Source: CAVUAN01 sp963739435 (GTDB lineage: Bacteria > Acidobacteriota > Thermoanaerobaculia > UBA5066 > Gp7-AA6). From it: DNA of 64,000 nucleotides. The stretch lies in NCBI GenBank assembly GCA_963739435.1, contig CAVUAN010000021.1:62001-126000 (forward strand). The letters run 5' to 3'. Under the pieces are notes generated by a model. That model made no database searches. It was not told where the DNA came from and saw only the letters and a program-made list of their open reading frames with translations. The position numbers and the translations under genes were made by a program. Below, one piece after another: positions 28,883 to 37,446 of this stretch (positions within the stretch are counted from its first letter, which is position 1; every line of letters starts with the position of its first letter).

Positions 28883-29839
28883 TCACTTGATCGACTTCAG
28901 GAGCTCCTTCGCGTCGTTGGCCTGATCGCCCGTGGGAGCGAGCTCCAGATACTTCTGGAAGTCGGATTTCGCCGCGGCGCTCTTCTTGAGCTGATAGGAG
29001 GCGAGGCCCCGGTAGAAGTAGGCATCGGCTTCATCCGCCTTGAGCTGGACGGCCTTGTCGAAGTCCTCCCAGGCGTCCTGGGGCTGTTTCTTGTTGAGCA
29101 GCAGGACGCCGAGGTTGATGTACACGCCGGGGTCCTTGATCGCCTCGGAAGGGACCTTCGCCAGGGTCGCCTTCGCGTCCGCGAGCTGCCCCTGCTCGAG
29201 CTGGAGGTTCGCCAGGAGAAGCGCGGTGGTCGTGTCGTCCGGCTCCTTCTCCAGGACACGCTTCAGGGTCGCGATCGCCCCGTCGACGTTTTTCTCGCCA
29301 TACTGGGCCCTCGCGATCCCCCGCAGGATCGCCGCGTTATCGGGCACGAGAGCCAGGGCCTTCTCGTACTGCTCGCGTGCCCCGGCGTAGTCCTTCGCTT
29401 CGAGGAGCGCGTTGCCCTTTTCAACGATGGGAATGACGTCGGGCGCGGCGTTCTTCGGAACGTCCGGCGGCGGGGCCTCCCTCACCGCCTCGGCCTTGAG
29501 CTTGATGTCCATCGGCAGGAGCCGTGTGACCTCCGAGAGCTGCACGGTCGTCCGGAAAGTCTCGAAGCCCGGCGCCGACACGTCCACGTCCCAGGACCCG
29601 CCCATCAGGCCCAGGTAAGCCCAGCGGCCGTTCTTGGCCGTCTTCACCGTCGGCCCTTCCTTCTGGTGACTGAGCTTGACGACCGCGTCCGCAATGGGCT
29701 CCCCCTTCTCGTTGGTCACCTTGCCTTCGATACGGGCCTTTCCGGTCCACTGCTGCGCGAAAAGGGACGCGCCCGACAGGAGGACGGCGGCGAGAAGGCC
29801 AACCGGGGCCACGGGGAACCGCTTGCGGGATACCTTCAT
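28883..29839 (-). CDS. Secreted TPR protein with N-terminal carboxypeptidase-regulatory-like domain
   Basis: Predicted exported protein of 318 residues. After a signal peptide (MKVSRKRFPVAPVGLLAAVL... to SLFAQ) comes a carboxypeptidase-regulatory-like beta sandwich (GKVTNEKGEPIADAVVKLS, PGFETFRTTVQL). From about residue 140 four to five TPR motifs follow (AKDYAGAREQYEKALALVPD and others). GAGAGGAGAG precedes the chosen ATG; an upstream start would lack a signal peptide. The shared beta domain with the neighbouring TonB receptor and the common strand suggest a cell-envelope role with it. Confidence 0.82.
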   Translation of the reverse strand: MKVSRKRFPVAPVGLLAAVLLSGASLFAQQWTGKARIEGKVTNEKGEPIADAVVKLSHQKEGPTVKTAKNGRWAYLGLMGGSWDVDVSAPGFETFRTTVQLSEVTRLLPMDIKLKAEAVREAPPPDVPKNAAPDVIPIVEKGNALLEAKDYAGAREQYEKALALVPDNAAILRGIARAQYGEKNVDGAIATLKRVLEKEPDDTTTALLLANLQLEQGQLADAKATLAKVPSEAIKDPGVYINLGVLLLNKKQPQDAWEDFDKAVQLKADEADAYFYRGLASYQLKKSAAAKSDFQKYLELAPTGDQANDAKELLKSIK

Positions 29840-29869
29840 TGCGTCTCTCCTCTCGGGCCCAACTGGCCG

Positions 29870-29907
29870 CAAAGAAAAAGGCCCGGCGGGCAGAAGCCCA
29901 CCGGGCC
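29870..29907 (-). terminator. Intrinsic terminator after the TonB receptor gene
   Basis: On the minus strand an 11-bp GC-rich stem with one mismatch around a TTCT loop is followed directly by TTTTTCTTT. It lies 22 bp past the receptor stop and before the TPR gene. Confidence 0.85.
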
Positions 29908-29928
29908 GAAATCATACTGCCGGGACGG

Positions 29929-32838
29929 CTAGAACGTGATCCTTCCCGAGAAGCGGGCCACCAGCGGCGACTGCGTCTCGAACACCGTGTTCGTGCCGCT
30001 GACGAGGCTCGGTTGAGCGAGCCGGGAGTTGCGCTGCGTGACCGTCGTCAGGTTGAACACATTGAAGACGTCGGCCGCGAGAATGGCCGCGACCGTCGAG
30101 CTGATGGGAATGTTCTTCTCGAGCCGGAGGTCCAGCTCCGAGACCCACCCGTACCGGTACTGGTCGACCGGCTTGAGGTAGACCTGGCGAGTCAACTGGG
30201 TCGTGTCGCGCTGCCACCAGGCGATGGGGTAACCCTGCCGGCCGAAATAGTTGCCGGCGACCGTGAAGCCGAGCGGGAGCTGGTAGGCGCCGCTGACGTT
30301 GAAGAGCCATGTCGCGTAAAGGTTGACGTTGCCGAAGGCGCCGCTGCCGCCGCCGGCGTTCGACACCGCCGGGCCGCCGTTGTCACAGCCGCCGACGACG
30401 AAGTCCTCACCGCTCGAGTACTGCGCGTTTGTCGGATCGACGCAGGCCCCCGAGCCCACGTTCATTTTGCTGTGGTTCCAGGCGACGTTGCCTCGAGCCA
30501 TCCAGCCGGAAGACATGCGCTTCGTGAATGTCAGCTCGGCGCCCTGGTAGTCCTGCGAGTAGTTGGGGCGGTTCGTGAACCAGACGCCCGGCGCCACCGC
30601 GCCGACGATGTTGTACACGGGCAGGGCGTAGGGTGTGCCATCCGGAAGCGTCCCGGTCAATGTGTGGTTGAGCTGGTAGTTCGGGATCGTGCCGTCGACA
30701 CTCCGGTAGGAGAAGTAGTAGTTGTTGGCCCATCTGTAAGTGTAGGAAGCCCCGACCGCGAAGTTGGGAAAGATCTCGTGGTCGATTCCACCCACGATCT
30801 CGTTGGTCTTCTGCGCGGAGAGGTTCGGATCGATGTGGTTGGGCGAAACCGGAACCGTCACGCCGGGGACGAGATTGACCGTCGGTTTGATCGCGGTCGG
30901 TGAGGCAGTCGGATCGTACTCACCCGGGTCCACGATGTTGTTGTGGTTGAGGTCGTTCCAGGCGTAGTAGGCGTAGGCCACGCCCGGGATCGCCGACAGC
31001 GACGAACCGGGGTAGGCCCCGAGCTGGTTGGCGTACTGGGCATAGCTCACCCGCGCCAGGGTCTTGCGGGCGTCTCCGAGAGCGTAGGTCAGGCCCACGC
31101 GCGGCGTCCAGTCGTTCCAAGTGACCTGGTCCGGCCTGGCGCCCGCAGCCATACCCGGCTCGACAAGCGGAATGATCGTGCTGCCCGGCACGCTGCTCTG
31201 CATGACACCGCCATTCTGGTGGTCCCAGCGGATGCCGAGGGTGGCCGTCAGGCGGTCCATCGTGATCGTGTCCTGGAAGAAGACGTTGGTGTACTGGTCG
31301 TTGGACTTGTTGTTGGACTGGCGCGTGATCGCGGCGCACTGGACTGAGCAAAGCTGACCAGCCGCCGAGGCGATGATGCCCGAGCCCGGCCAGATGCCCT
31401 TGCTGCGGGTCTCGGAGGTGCGGTAGCTGCCGCCCACCTTGAACTCGTTGCCGATGGGACCCGTCGTCAGGAAGTAGTTCATGCTGCCGAGGTACTGGTG
31501 CTGCGGTCGGCCGAAGTACTGCGAAAGGTAGTTGTTGTGCCACACGCCGGAGGAATCGATGAAAGCTTGGGCGTTGGAGCCGTTATCGGTGGCCACGGCC
31601 ACGAGCTGGAAGCCTTCATCCATGTACGAGGCGAAGGCATCCGCGACGAGGTTCGAGGAGAAGACCTGGTTGTCCTCCAACTTGTAGAGGGACGTCGGGC
31701 CGGTCTGGTTCCACGTCGTTTCCGGGGGACGGGTGGTGGCGGCGTTGCGGCCGAACTTCTGCTTGTCGCCGCGCAGGTAGAACAAGGTCAGACCGTTCGA
31801 CTCGATCGCCTGGAAGTTCAGCTTGGCGTTGGCGTCCTCGAGGACGGTCCGGTCGGGGAAGTTGGTGACCGTCACCAGGTTGATCTGGTCGCGGCCGTAC
31901 GAACCCCACAGCCAGAGCTTGTCGGGGAGGACCGGTCCGCCGATCTCGATGCCGTAGTCCTGGATGTTCTGGATCTTGCTTCCGACGAAGCTCCCGCCGC
32001 CGGCAGCCGACTGCCGCTGCTCTTCCGGTGTGAGCGTCGGCGTCGCCTGGAACCTCTGATCCGTGATGAAGACGCGCGCGCCGCCGTGCACGGTGTTGGT
32101 GCCGCGCTTGGTCACCATGTTGAGCGTCACGCCGGCTGTCTGGACCTGGATGTCGTTGCCGCCGGTGACGGCCTGCAACTCCTGGAAGGAATCGAAATCC
32201 CAGTAGGTCGGCGACGAGGCGCCCGACGCCATGTCGGAGACCGTCACGCCGTCGAGGTTCCACGAGCCCTGCGTCGTCTGGCCGCCCTTGGCGACGAAGA
32301 TCGACTGCTGGCCGCTCTGGTTGCCGCCGACGTTCATCCGGTCCACCTGGACGCCGGGAACCGTCTGGACGACGACCCAGGGATCGCGCGCCGACGGGAT
32401 GGTGTCCATCTCCGCGCGGCTGACCGTGGCGCCGGTGCCGACTTTACGGGTATCGATGATCGGCGACTCGCCCGTGACCGTGACCTGGGCCTCGGCCTTG
32501 GCGACCTTCATCACGATGCGCAACTCGGTATTCCGGCCAAGGTTGACCACGAGGGCCTTCTGGTCAACCGTGCCGAACCCGGTGAGCTCGCACTTGAGCT
32601 CGTAAGTCTGGCTCGGCGGCAGATTCAGGAACCGGAACTCCCCTCGGGAGTCCGACGTGAACGTAGCCGGCGCCATCATGCCTGACAGCGTCACCGAGAC
32701 CCCGGGCAGGGCGCTGCCGTCTTCGGCCACGACCTTCCCGTAGAGGTTCCCGGTCTGGGCCTGTCCCAGAGCGAGGCCTGTCATCGCCAGCACGACGGCG
32801 AAGACGAGAGCAGTGCTCCGCAAGAGATTCCGTCTCAT
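29929..32838 (-). CDS. Oar-like TonB-dependent outer-membrane receptor
   Basis: Outer-membrane barrel of 969 residues. A signal peptide ends near LALGQA; residues 30-115 form a carboxypeptidase-regulatory domain (LYGKVVAEDGSALPGVSVTL); a plug domain follows with GQQSIFVAKGGQTTQGSWNLDG; the remainder is a barrel ending in ARFSGRITF, with terminal Phe as for BAM substrates. This architecture is highly expanded in Acidobacteria and in Myxococcus (Oar). The ligand is unknown. A strong GGAAGGAGGGG binding site precedes the ATG, and the 5' leader holds several perfect hairpins. Confidence 0.9.
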   Translation of the reverse strand: MRRNLLRSTALVFAVVLAMTGLALGQAQTGNLYGKVVAEDGSALPGVSVTLSGMMAPATFTSDSRGEFRFLNLPPSQTYELKCELTGFGTVDQKALVVNLGRNTELRIVMKVAKAEAQVTVTGESPIIDTRKVGTGATVSRAEMDTIPSARDPWVVVQTVPGVQVDRMNVGGNQSGQQSIFVAKGGQTTQGSWNLDGVTVSDMASGASSPTYWDFDSFQELQAVTGGNDIQVQTAGVTLNMVTKRGTNTVHGGARVFITDQRFQATPTLTPEEQRQSAAGGGSFVGSKIQNIQDYGIEIGGPVLPDKLWLWGSYGRDQINLVTVTNFPDRTVLEDANAKLNFQAIESNGLTLFYLRGDKQKFGRNAATTRPPETTWNQTGPTSLYKLEDNQVFSSNLVADAFASYMDEGFQLVAVATDNGSNAQAFIDSSGVWHNNYLSQYFGRPQHQYLGSMNYFLTTGPIGNEFKVGGSYRTSETRSKGIWPGSGIIASAAGQLCSVQCAAITRQSNNKSNDQYTNVFFQDTITMDRLTATLGIRWDHQNGGVMQSSVPGSTIIPLVEPGMAAGARPDQVTWNDWTPRVGLTYALGDARKTLARVSYAQYANQLGAYPGSSLSAIPGVAYAYYAWNDLNHNNIVDPGEYDPTASPTAIKPTVNLVPGVTVPVSPNHIDPNLSAQKTNEIVGGIDHEIFPNFAVGASYTYRWANNYYFSYRSVDGTIPNYQLNHTLTGTLPDGTPYALPVYNIVGAVAPGVWFTNRPNYSQDYQGAELTFTKRMSSGWMARGNVAWNHSKMNVGSGACVDPTNAQYSSGEDFVVGGCDNGGPAVSNAGGGSGAFGNVNLYATWLFNVSGAYQLPLGFTVAGNYFGRQGYPIAWWQRDTTQLTRQVYLKPVDQYRYGWVSELDLRLEKNIPISSTVAAILAADVFNVFNLTTVTQRNSRLAQPSLVSGTNTVFETQSPLVARFSGRITF

Positions 32839-32850
32839 TCCCCCTCCTTC

Positions 32851-32910
32851 CCGTCCGGGATCCGGACGGCTTTAAAGCCAACGAACAGGCATCCGCCCCG
32901 GGCGGATGCC
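32851..32910. other. Three palindromes in the TonB-receptor leader
   Basis: An 8-bp perfect stem (CCGTCCGG-GAT-CCGGACGG), a 12-bp palindrome GGCTTTAAAGCC, and a 10-bp perfect stem (GGCATCCGCC-CCG-GGCGGATGCC) follow each other within 60 bp upstream of the receptor ribosome-binding site. They could be operators or leader RNA hairpins. Confidence 0.6.
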
Positions 32911-33000
32911 CCTCTAAAACTGCGACCGTGTGCCACTGTGCCCAAACACTAGTGAATCTGCATCAGACAGTAGCAAATTAGAGGCCAGCCGGCACTCGAG

Positions 33001-33135
33001 AGGGACGAACGCCTAAATCCCTGTTTTGTAAGCCAAAACAGGCCGTCCCTCCCTGTCCTTTCGCTGTGCCTCGGCGGCTCGGAATCGGTATTTTGGATCG
33101 AAATCCAAATTCTCCGATTCGGATTGCCGAATCGG
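33001..33135. other. Three perfect hairpins before the peptidase gene
   Basis: AGGGACG/CGTCCCT encloses a CCTGTTTTG/CAAAACAGG 9-bp stem at 33001-33050; TTTGGAT/ATCCAAA lies at 33092-33109; CCGATTCGG/CCGAATCGG, 9 bp with loop ATTG, lies at 33114-33135. Together with the leader palindromes they fill most of the 320-bp divergent intergenic region, which otherwise holds no gene. Confidence 0.6.
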
Positions 33136-33158
33136 CCAGTCTGCTAGCATCCCCCGCC

Positions 33159-34232
33159 ATGACGATCGCACGAGAAGCTTTCCAGCAAAGGCTCGACAAG
33201 ATGCGGGCGAGGCTCGGCTCGATTCCCGCCGACGCGCTCTATGCCACCCCGTCCTCCAACCTCTACTACCTGACGGGCATCAACTTCTGGCGCAGCGAGC
33301 GGCTCACCGCCCTGCTGCTCTTCAAGGACCGCGACCCGGTCGCCCTCTGCCCCGCCTTCGAAGAGGCACGCCTGCGCGGCATGTCGGCTGTGGCCAACGT
33401 CGTCACCTGGGCCGAGACCGAGGATCCGTTCGCGAAGGCAGCCGCTCTCCTGCCGGCCTCGACCGGCACGCTGGCCGTCGAGCCCTCGACGGCCTACGAG
33501 GACGTCGAACGTCTCGTCGCCGCCCGTCCAGGCTGGAAGCCCGTTTCGGGCGGCGCCCTCTTTGCGGCCCAGCGCATGGTCAAGACGAAAGACGAGCTCG
33601 ATGTCATGCGGCGGGCGATCGCGCTCGCCCTGCCGAGGTTTGCGCGCGCATTCGCGTCGCTTGCGCCCGGTGCGGTCGAGGCCGAGGTGTCGGCCGCCTT
33701 CGGGGGCGACAACGTGGTGCAGTTCGGCGAGTCCTCGGCGCTCCCCCACGGCGCCTCGACGGCCCGGCGTCTCGCCACGGGAGAGGCGGTGCTGATCGAC
33801 GCCTGGGACAAGCCGGAGGGCTACTTCTACGACATCACGCGGTCGACTTTCTTCGGCAAGCCCTCGGAGGAGTACGGCAAGATCTGGTCGATCGTGCTCG
33901 AGGCCCAGTCTGCGGGTATCGAGAAGGCGGCGCCCGGCGTACCCTGCTTCGAGGTCGACGCCGCCGCGCGCCGCGTCATCGAGAAAGCGGGCTATGGTGA
34001 GTACTTCACGCACCGCCTCGGCCACGGCCTCGGCATCGACGTGCACGAGCCGCCCTACATGGTGGGCGACAACAAGACGATCCTGGAGCCCGGCATGACG
34101 TTCACCTCCGAGCCCGGCATCTACCTTCCCGGCCGTTTCGGCATCCGCATCGAGGACGACATCGTGGTCACTGATCGAGGAGCAGAATCGCTGTCACCAC
34201 GCGTCTCCCGGTTGGAACCGATCGCAGCGTAA
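33159..34232 (+). CDS. Xaa-Pro aminopeptidase / M24B metallopeptidase
   Basis: Dinuclear-metal peptidase cleaving N-terminal residues before proline, or Xaa-Pro dipeptides; cytoplasmic, 357 residues. The creatinase-like N-terminal domain is followed by the pita-bread domain with all five ligands: Asp in LIDAWD and YDITRST, His in HRLGHGLG, Glu in TSEPGIYL and RIEDDIVV. The ATG follows a TAGCAT hexamer by only 8 bp and has no Shine-Dalgarno, suggesting a leaderless transcript. An upstream extension would run through the hairpins and is rejected. Confidence 0.88.
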   Translation: MTIAREAFQQRLDKMRARLGSIPADALYATPSSNLYYLTGINFWRSERLTALLLFKDRDPVALCPAFEEARLRGMSAVANVVTWAETEDPFAKAAALLPASTGTLAVEPSTAYEDVERLVAARPGWKPVSGGALFAAQRMVKTKDELDVMRRAIALALPRFARAFASLAPGAVEAEVSAAFGGDNVVQFGESSALPHGASTARRLATGEAVLIDAWDKPEGYFYDITRSTFFGKPSEEYGKIWSIVLEAQSAGIEKAAPGVPCFEVDAAARRVIEKAGYGEYFTHRLGHGLGIDVHEPPYMVGDNKTILEPGMTFTSEPGIYLPGRFGIRIEDDIVVTDRGAESLSPRVSRLEPIAA

Positions 34233-34237
34233 GGAAG

Positions 34238-34330
34238 AATTGATTCATTGGTTCATTGATTCATCGGTTCATTGCGCCTCAAAAGGAAAGTTCGCGACGA
34301 ATGAACCAATGATTCAATGAATCAATGAAC
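34238..34330. repeat. Octamer repeat tracts in inverted orientation
   Basis: Degenerate TTGATTCA/TTGGTTCA octamers (34238-34274) face AATGAACC/AATGATTC/AATGAATC octamers (34300-34330). An 11-bp perfect inverted pair, GTTCATTGATT and AATCAATGAAC, is included, and the second arm contains the ATG of the next gene. Confidence 0.7.
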
Positions 34331-35692
34331 AAATTCCTGACGGCAGCGACAGTCTTTCTTGCTGCCGCGATGGTCGTCAAAGCCGACTTCTCGACCGTGG
34401 AGGTCGAGGACGCTGCCGAGTTCGCGCGGCGGGCGGCGCTGGCGGCCGTGCGCGGGCCGCACAACGTGTTCAACGAGGCCCTCGATGCCGACAGCATCCT
34501 CGTCAAGCGACTGGGCGCCGACGTCTGGGAAAAGATGACCTCCCGCCAGAAGGAGCTTCTGCGCGGGGCCGTTCGGGCGCATTTCGGGCTTGCGCTGGCC
34601 GCGCCGCGCGGGGCGGCAGCGGATATCGCGTGGGCCTGGACCTCCCCGGAATCCGCAAACATCCAGGTGCTCATCGGGCTCCGGCTCGGAGACCGCGTCT
34701 TGAAGACGCGCTGGGCCGTGCGAAGGTCGGCCGGCGGATGGAAGATCTCGGATGTCCGGCTCGTCGATCCCGGCATCTCGCTTTCCGCCTCCGCCGCGCG
34801 GTCCCTCGGATCTTCGCCCGTGCGTTCCCGCGAGCGATCGGAGACAGCAGCCGCCATCGCCCTGCCGCGTGTCCTGGCCGTCCTCGCGATCGCCTCGGTC
34901 GTCCTCGTGGCCTGGCGCCGCGTCGCGAAAGAAAAGCGCATCCTGCTCCTGCTGACCGCTTCGGCAACCGCCGTGCTCTTCCTGGTGGACGGGGCGCTGG
35001 CCGCGGGGAGGGCTCTGTCCGAACCCTACGTCATTCCGGAGGACGCCCCCGCAGAGGCCTGGAGGCCCGCCGAGCTGCTGGCCCTGCAGGCGCAAAAGGC
35101 CGGGCGTCTGGCCGCGGCCCGGGACCAATGGAGTCACGCGATCGGCGCCGGCGCTCCGGCCGCCCAGGCGCGCTACCAGATGGGCCTGCTGGCTCGCCTG
35201 ATGGGAGATCCCGCGGCGGCCCGCTCCGACTTCCTCCTCGCGCTCGAAGGCAGCGAGCCGGCGCCCGGGGCTGCCCGGGAGCTGGCCGTGCTGGCGCTTT
35301 CAGACGGCGACAGCTCCAAGGCCAGGCAATACCTCGGGCACTACCTGGAGGCCGCCGGGCCTGATCCCGAGAGCCTGGCGATCGCCGCCGTCATCGAGAG
35401 CAATCTCGGCAACACCGGCGCTGCGCTGGCCGCCGTCAACGATGCACGCCGCCTCGTCGGCGACCAGTGGAAGAGCGCCGAGCTCGAGGCCCAGGTGCAT
35501 GCCCGAGCCGCCGACGCAGCCGGGGCCGTCGGGGCGTTGCGGCCTCTCACCCGCGAGGGTGTCGTCGACCGGGCGTCCCTGCGCTGCGACCCGGCCTATA
35601 TGCCGATCGCGACCGAGCCGGCGTGGGTTGCGTTCCTCAACGAGCGGCCGGAACAGCCGCCGCCGACCCCTCCGGTTTCAGCTCGGCCGTAA
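34325..35692 (+). CDS. Membrane protein with MlaC-like N-terminus and TPR-like C-terminus
   Basis: A 455-residue protein of unknown function. The first 150 residues after a signal-like segment (MNKFLTAATVFLAAAMVV) resemble the MlaC/Ttg2D substrate-binding fold (GADVWEKMTSRQKELLRGAVRAHFG), though only weakly. Two hydrophobic helices follow near residues 180-230, then TPR-like helices (KAGRLAAARDQWSHAIGAG, GNTGAALAAVNDARRLVG). Its start codon is inside a repeat arm. The end overlaps the convergent amidase gene by 56 bp. Confidence 0.6.
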   Translation: MNKFLTAATVFLAAAMVVKADFSTVEVEDAAEFARRAALAAVRGPHNVFNEALDADSILVKRLGADVWEKMTSRQKELLRGAVRAHFGLALAAPRGAAADIAWAWTSPESANIQVLIGLRLGDRVLKTRWAVRRSAGGWKISDVRLVDPGISLSASAARSLGSSPVRSRERSETAAAIALPRVLAVLAIASVVLVAWRRVAKEKRILLLLTASATAVLFLVDGALAAGRALSEPYVIPEDAPAEAWRPAELLALQAQKAGRLAAARDQWSHAIGAGAPAAQARYQMGLLARLMGDPAAARSDFLLALEGSEPAPGAARELAVLALSDGDSSKARQYLGHYLEAAGPDPESLAIAAVIESNLGNTGAALAAVNDARRLVGDQWKSAELEAQVHARAADAAGAVGALRPLTREGVVDRASLRCDPAYMPIATEPAWVAFLNERPEQPPPTPPVSARP

Positions 35693-37442
35693 TCGCCTCT
35701 TTCCCGCGCCCGCCGTAGAAATCGATCACGGCCGACACGACGGCCCGGGCCACGCGGTCGCGGTACGCCCTCGTCACGAGCAGCTGCCGGTCCTCCGGGT
35801 TGTTGAGGTTGCAAACCTCGACCAGCACGCGGGCGGGGATGCGGTTGTAACGCAGGATCGCAGGCACCCACTCCTGGCCGGAACGGATGACGTTCTTTCG
35901 AATGGGCTCGAAGGCATGGAGAGGCAACGCGTCCGCCCGGAACGCAGCAACGATCTTCTCGGCGAGATCGCGCGAGACGCCTTCGGCGCGCAAGCGTTCC
36001 GCGCGCGAGAAGGAGACGCGCGGCTCCTCGCGCACCTCGCGCCGCGCCAGGTACACCTCGTCGGTCTTGCCATAGGTTGACTGGAGATACTTTTCGCCCG
36101 GGATGTAGATCATCGCGCCCCGAACAGCCGGGTGCAGCGAGTCGGCGTGAAGGGAGATGAAGACCGTGCGATCCGCCGAGCCCCCGGTTCTTTCCGTTCG
36201 CCGGAGAATCGCGTTGGCGAGGTACCAGCGGAGGTGGACTCCGGCAACCGCATCTTCCAGGGCGTAGGGCGGCGTCGTGAGAACGCGGGCGCTCCGGGAC
36301 TCGTTCACGGTGTCCCCGGCTGGAACGGCGCAGGGTTTCTCGCCTCCCACCGTCAGAAACACTTTGCCCCGGGTGTGCGTCTCGACGAGGCGCTCGACGC
36401 GGCAGGCGAGGTCGTGCACGTAGCGGGCTTCCTCGAGACCCTCGACGAGAGCGCCTGTATCCCGCCCGCCATGACCCGCGTCGAGAACGAGGGTGACACC
36501 CGCCAGGTCGTCGGCGTGGACCCGGTGGACGAACTGCGCGGCTTCCCGCTGCGCCTGCTCCTCCGCGATGCGCTCCGGATCGTCCGATGGGCGGAACTCG
36601 ACGGCCAGGTCGCCAATCGGGATCTTGACGGTGAAGCCGACGGGAATCGATCGGACGTCCGGGATGCCGCTGCGGCGCGCGATCTCGGCCGCCTTCGCGT
36701 TGACGTCCTCGGCGTGAACGCGCCCGGTGAACCGGACGACGACGGCCGAGTACAGCGCCTCGCCTCTCTGCAGACGGTAGGCTGCATAGGGCCCCTCCGA
36801 GTCGGTGTGGAACTCGAGCGGGCTTTCCGAGCGGGTCGCTCCCACGCGAGCGGCGGCGTCCTTGTCGAAGGCGGCCTGGGCTCTGGCCAGGGGGACGACC
36901 TCGTCTCTGAAAGGCGGCAGGAGGAGGCGGGCCGGCACCAGGACCGTCTGGCCCGCGTCGGTCTGGAGGGACGCGAGCCCGCCTTCGGCGCGGATCGCCT
37001 TGTAGTTCTTTCCGTCGCCCGTGTACCACTCGGCGATACGCCAGAGGCTCTCCGGCCGGCCCGAGGGCGCCGACACCGTGTGCACCCAGCCGGCGGCCTG
37101 CGCGCGCGCCTTCGGGAAGAGCGCTTTGATGGTGGACCTTTGCAGACCGGCCGAAAGATACCGGTAAGGCACGCGGACTCTCGAGTCCTTGCGCAGGGGC
37201 TGCTTCAAGCCCGGATTGGCGGCCAGAATGGCTTTCGCGGCCTTCGAGTCGGGAGCGACCCGCCTTTCGAGAACGGACAGGGACTCGCCCTTCTGCGGCC
37301 GGACCTCCAAAAAGACCTCGTCGCCGTCGCAGACCAGAGCGCGCATCTCGGGCGAGATCGCAGCGGTCTTCTTCGGGGGCGCCTGGGCCGCCGGCAAGGC
37401 GGCCGCGGCCAGGGCGAGCACGGCCGACAGGAGAAAACTCAT
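35637..37442 (-). CDS. N-acetylmuramoyl-L-alanine amidase (Amidase_3)
   Basis: Periplasmic zinc amidase of 601 residues that cuts the stem peptide from peptidoglycan glycan. A signal peptide (MSFLLSAVLALAAAALPAAQA) is followed by about 320 residues with LysM-like stretches (KGESLSVLERRVAPDSKAAKAI, GRPESLWRIAEWY). The catalytic domain starts near residue 330: LVLDAGHGGRDTGA, ISLHADS and VEVCNLNNPEDRQLL carry the zinc ligands and the catalytic Glu. The ATG selected gives the signal peptide and stands five bases after gatA's stop, so both are likely cotranscribed. Confidence 0.87.
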   Translation of the reverse strand: MSFLLSAVLALAAAALPAAQAPPKKTAAISPEMRALVCDGDEVFLEVRPQKGESLSVLERRVAPDSKAAKAILAANPGLKQPLRKDSRVRVPYRYLSAGLQRSTIKALFPKARAQAAGWVHTVSAPSGRPESLWRIAEWYTGDGKNYKAIRAEGGLASLQTDAGQTVLVPARLLLPPFRDEVVPLARAQAAFDKDAAARVGATRSESPLEFHTDSEGPYAAYRLQRGEALYSAVVVRFTGRVHAEDVNAKAAEIARRSGIPDVRSIPVGFTVKIPIGDLAVEFRPSDDPERIAEEQAQREAAQFVHRVHADDLAGVTLVLDAGHGGRDTGALVEGLEEARYVHDLACRVERLVETHTRGKVFLTVGGEKPCAVPAGDTVNESRSARVLTTPPYALEDAVAGVHLRWYLANAILRRTERTGGSADRTVFISLHADSLHPAVRGAMIYIPGEKYLQSTYGKTDEVYLARREVREEPRVSFSRAERLRAEGVSRDLAEKIVAAFRADALPLHAFEPIRKNVIRSGQEWVPAILRYNRIPARVLVEVCNLNNPEDRQLLVTRAYRDRVARAVVSAVIDFYGGRGKEAITAELKPEGSAAAVPAAR

Positions 37443-37446
37443 CCGA

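Noticed and set aside
34238..34330. Inverted repeats as an insertion-sequence end pair
   Set aside because: No transposase between or near them and the units are degenerate octamers.
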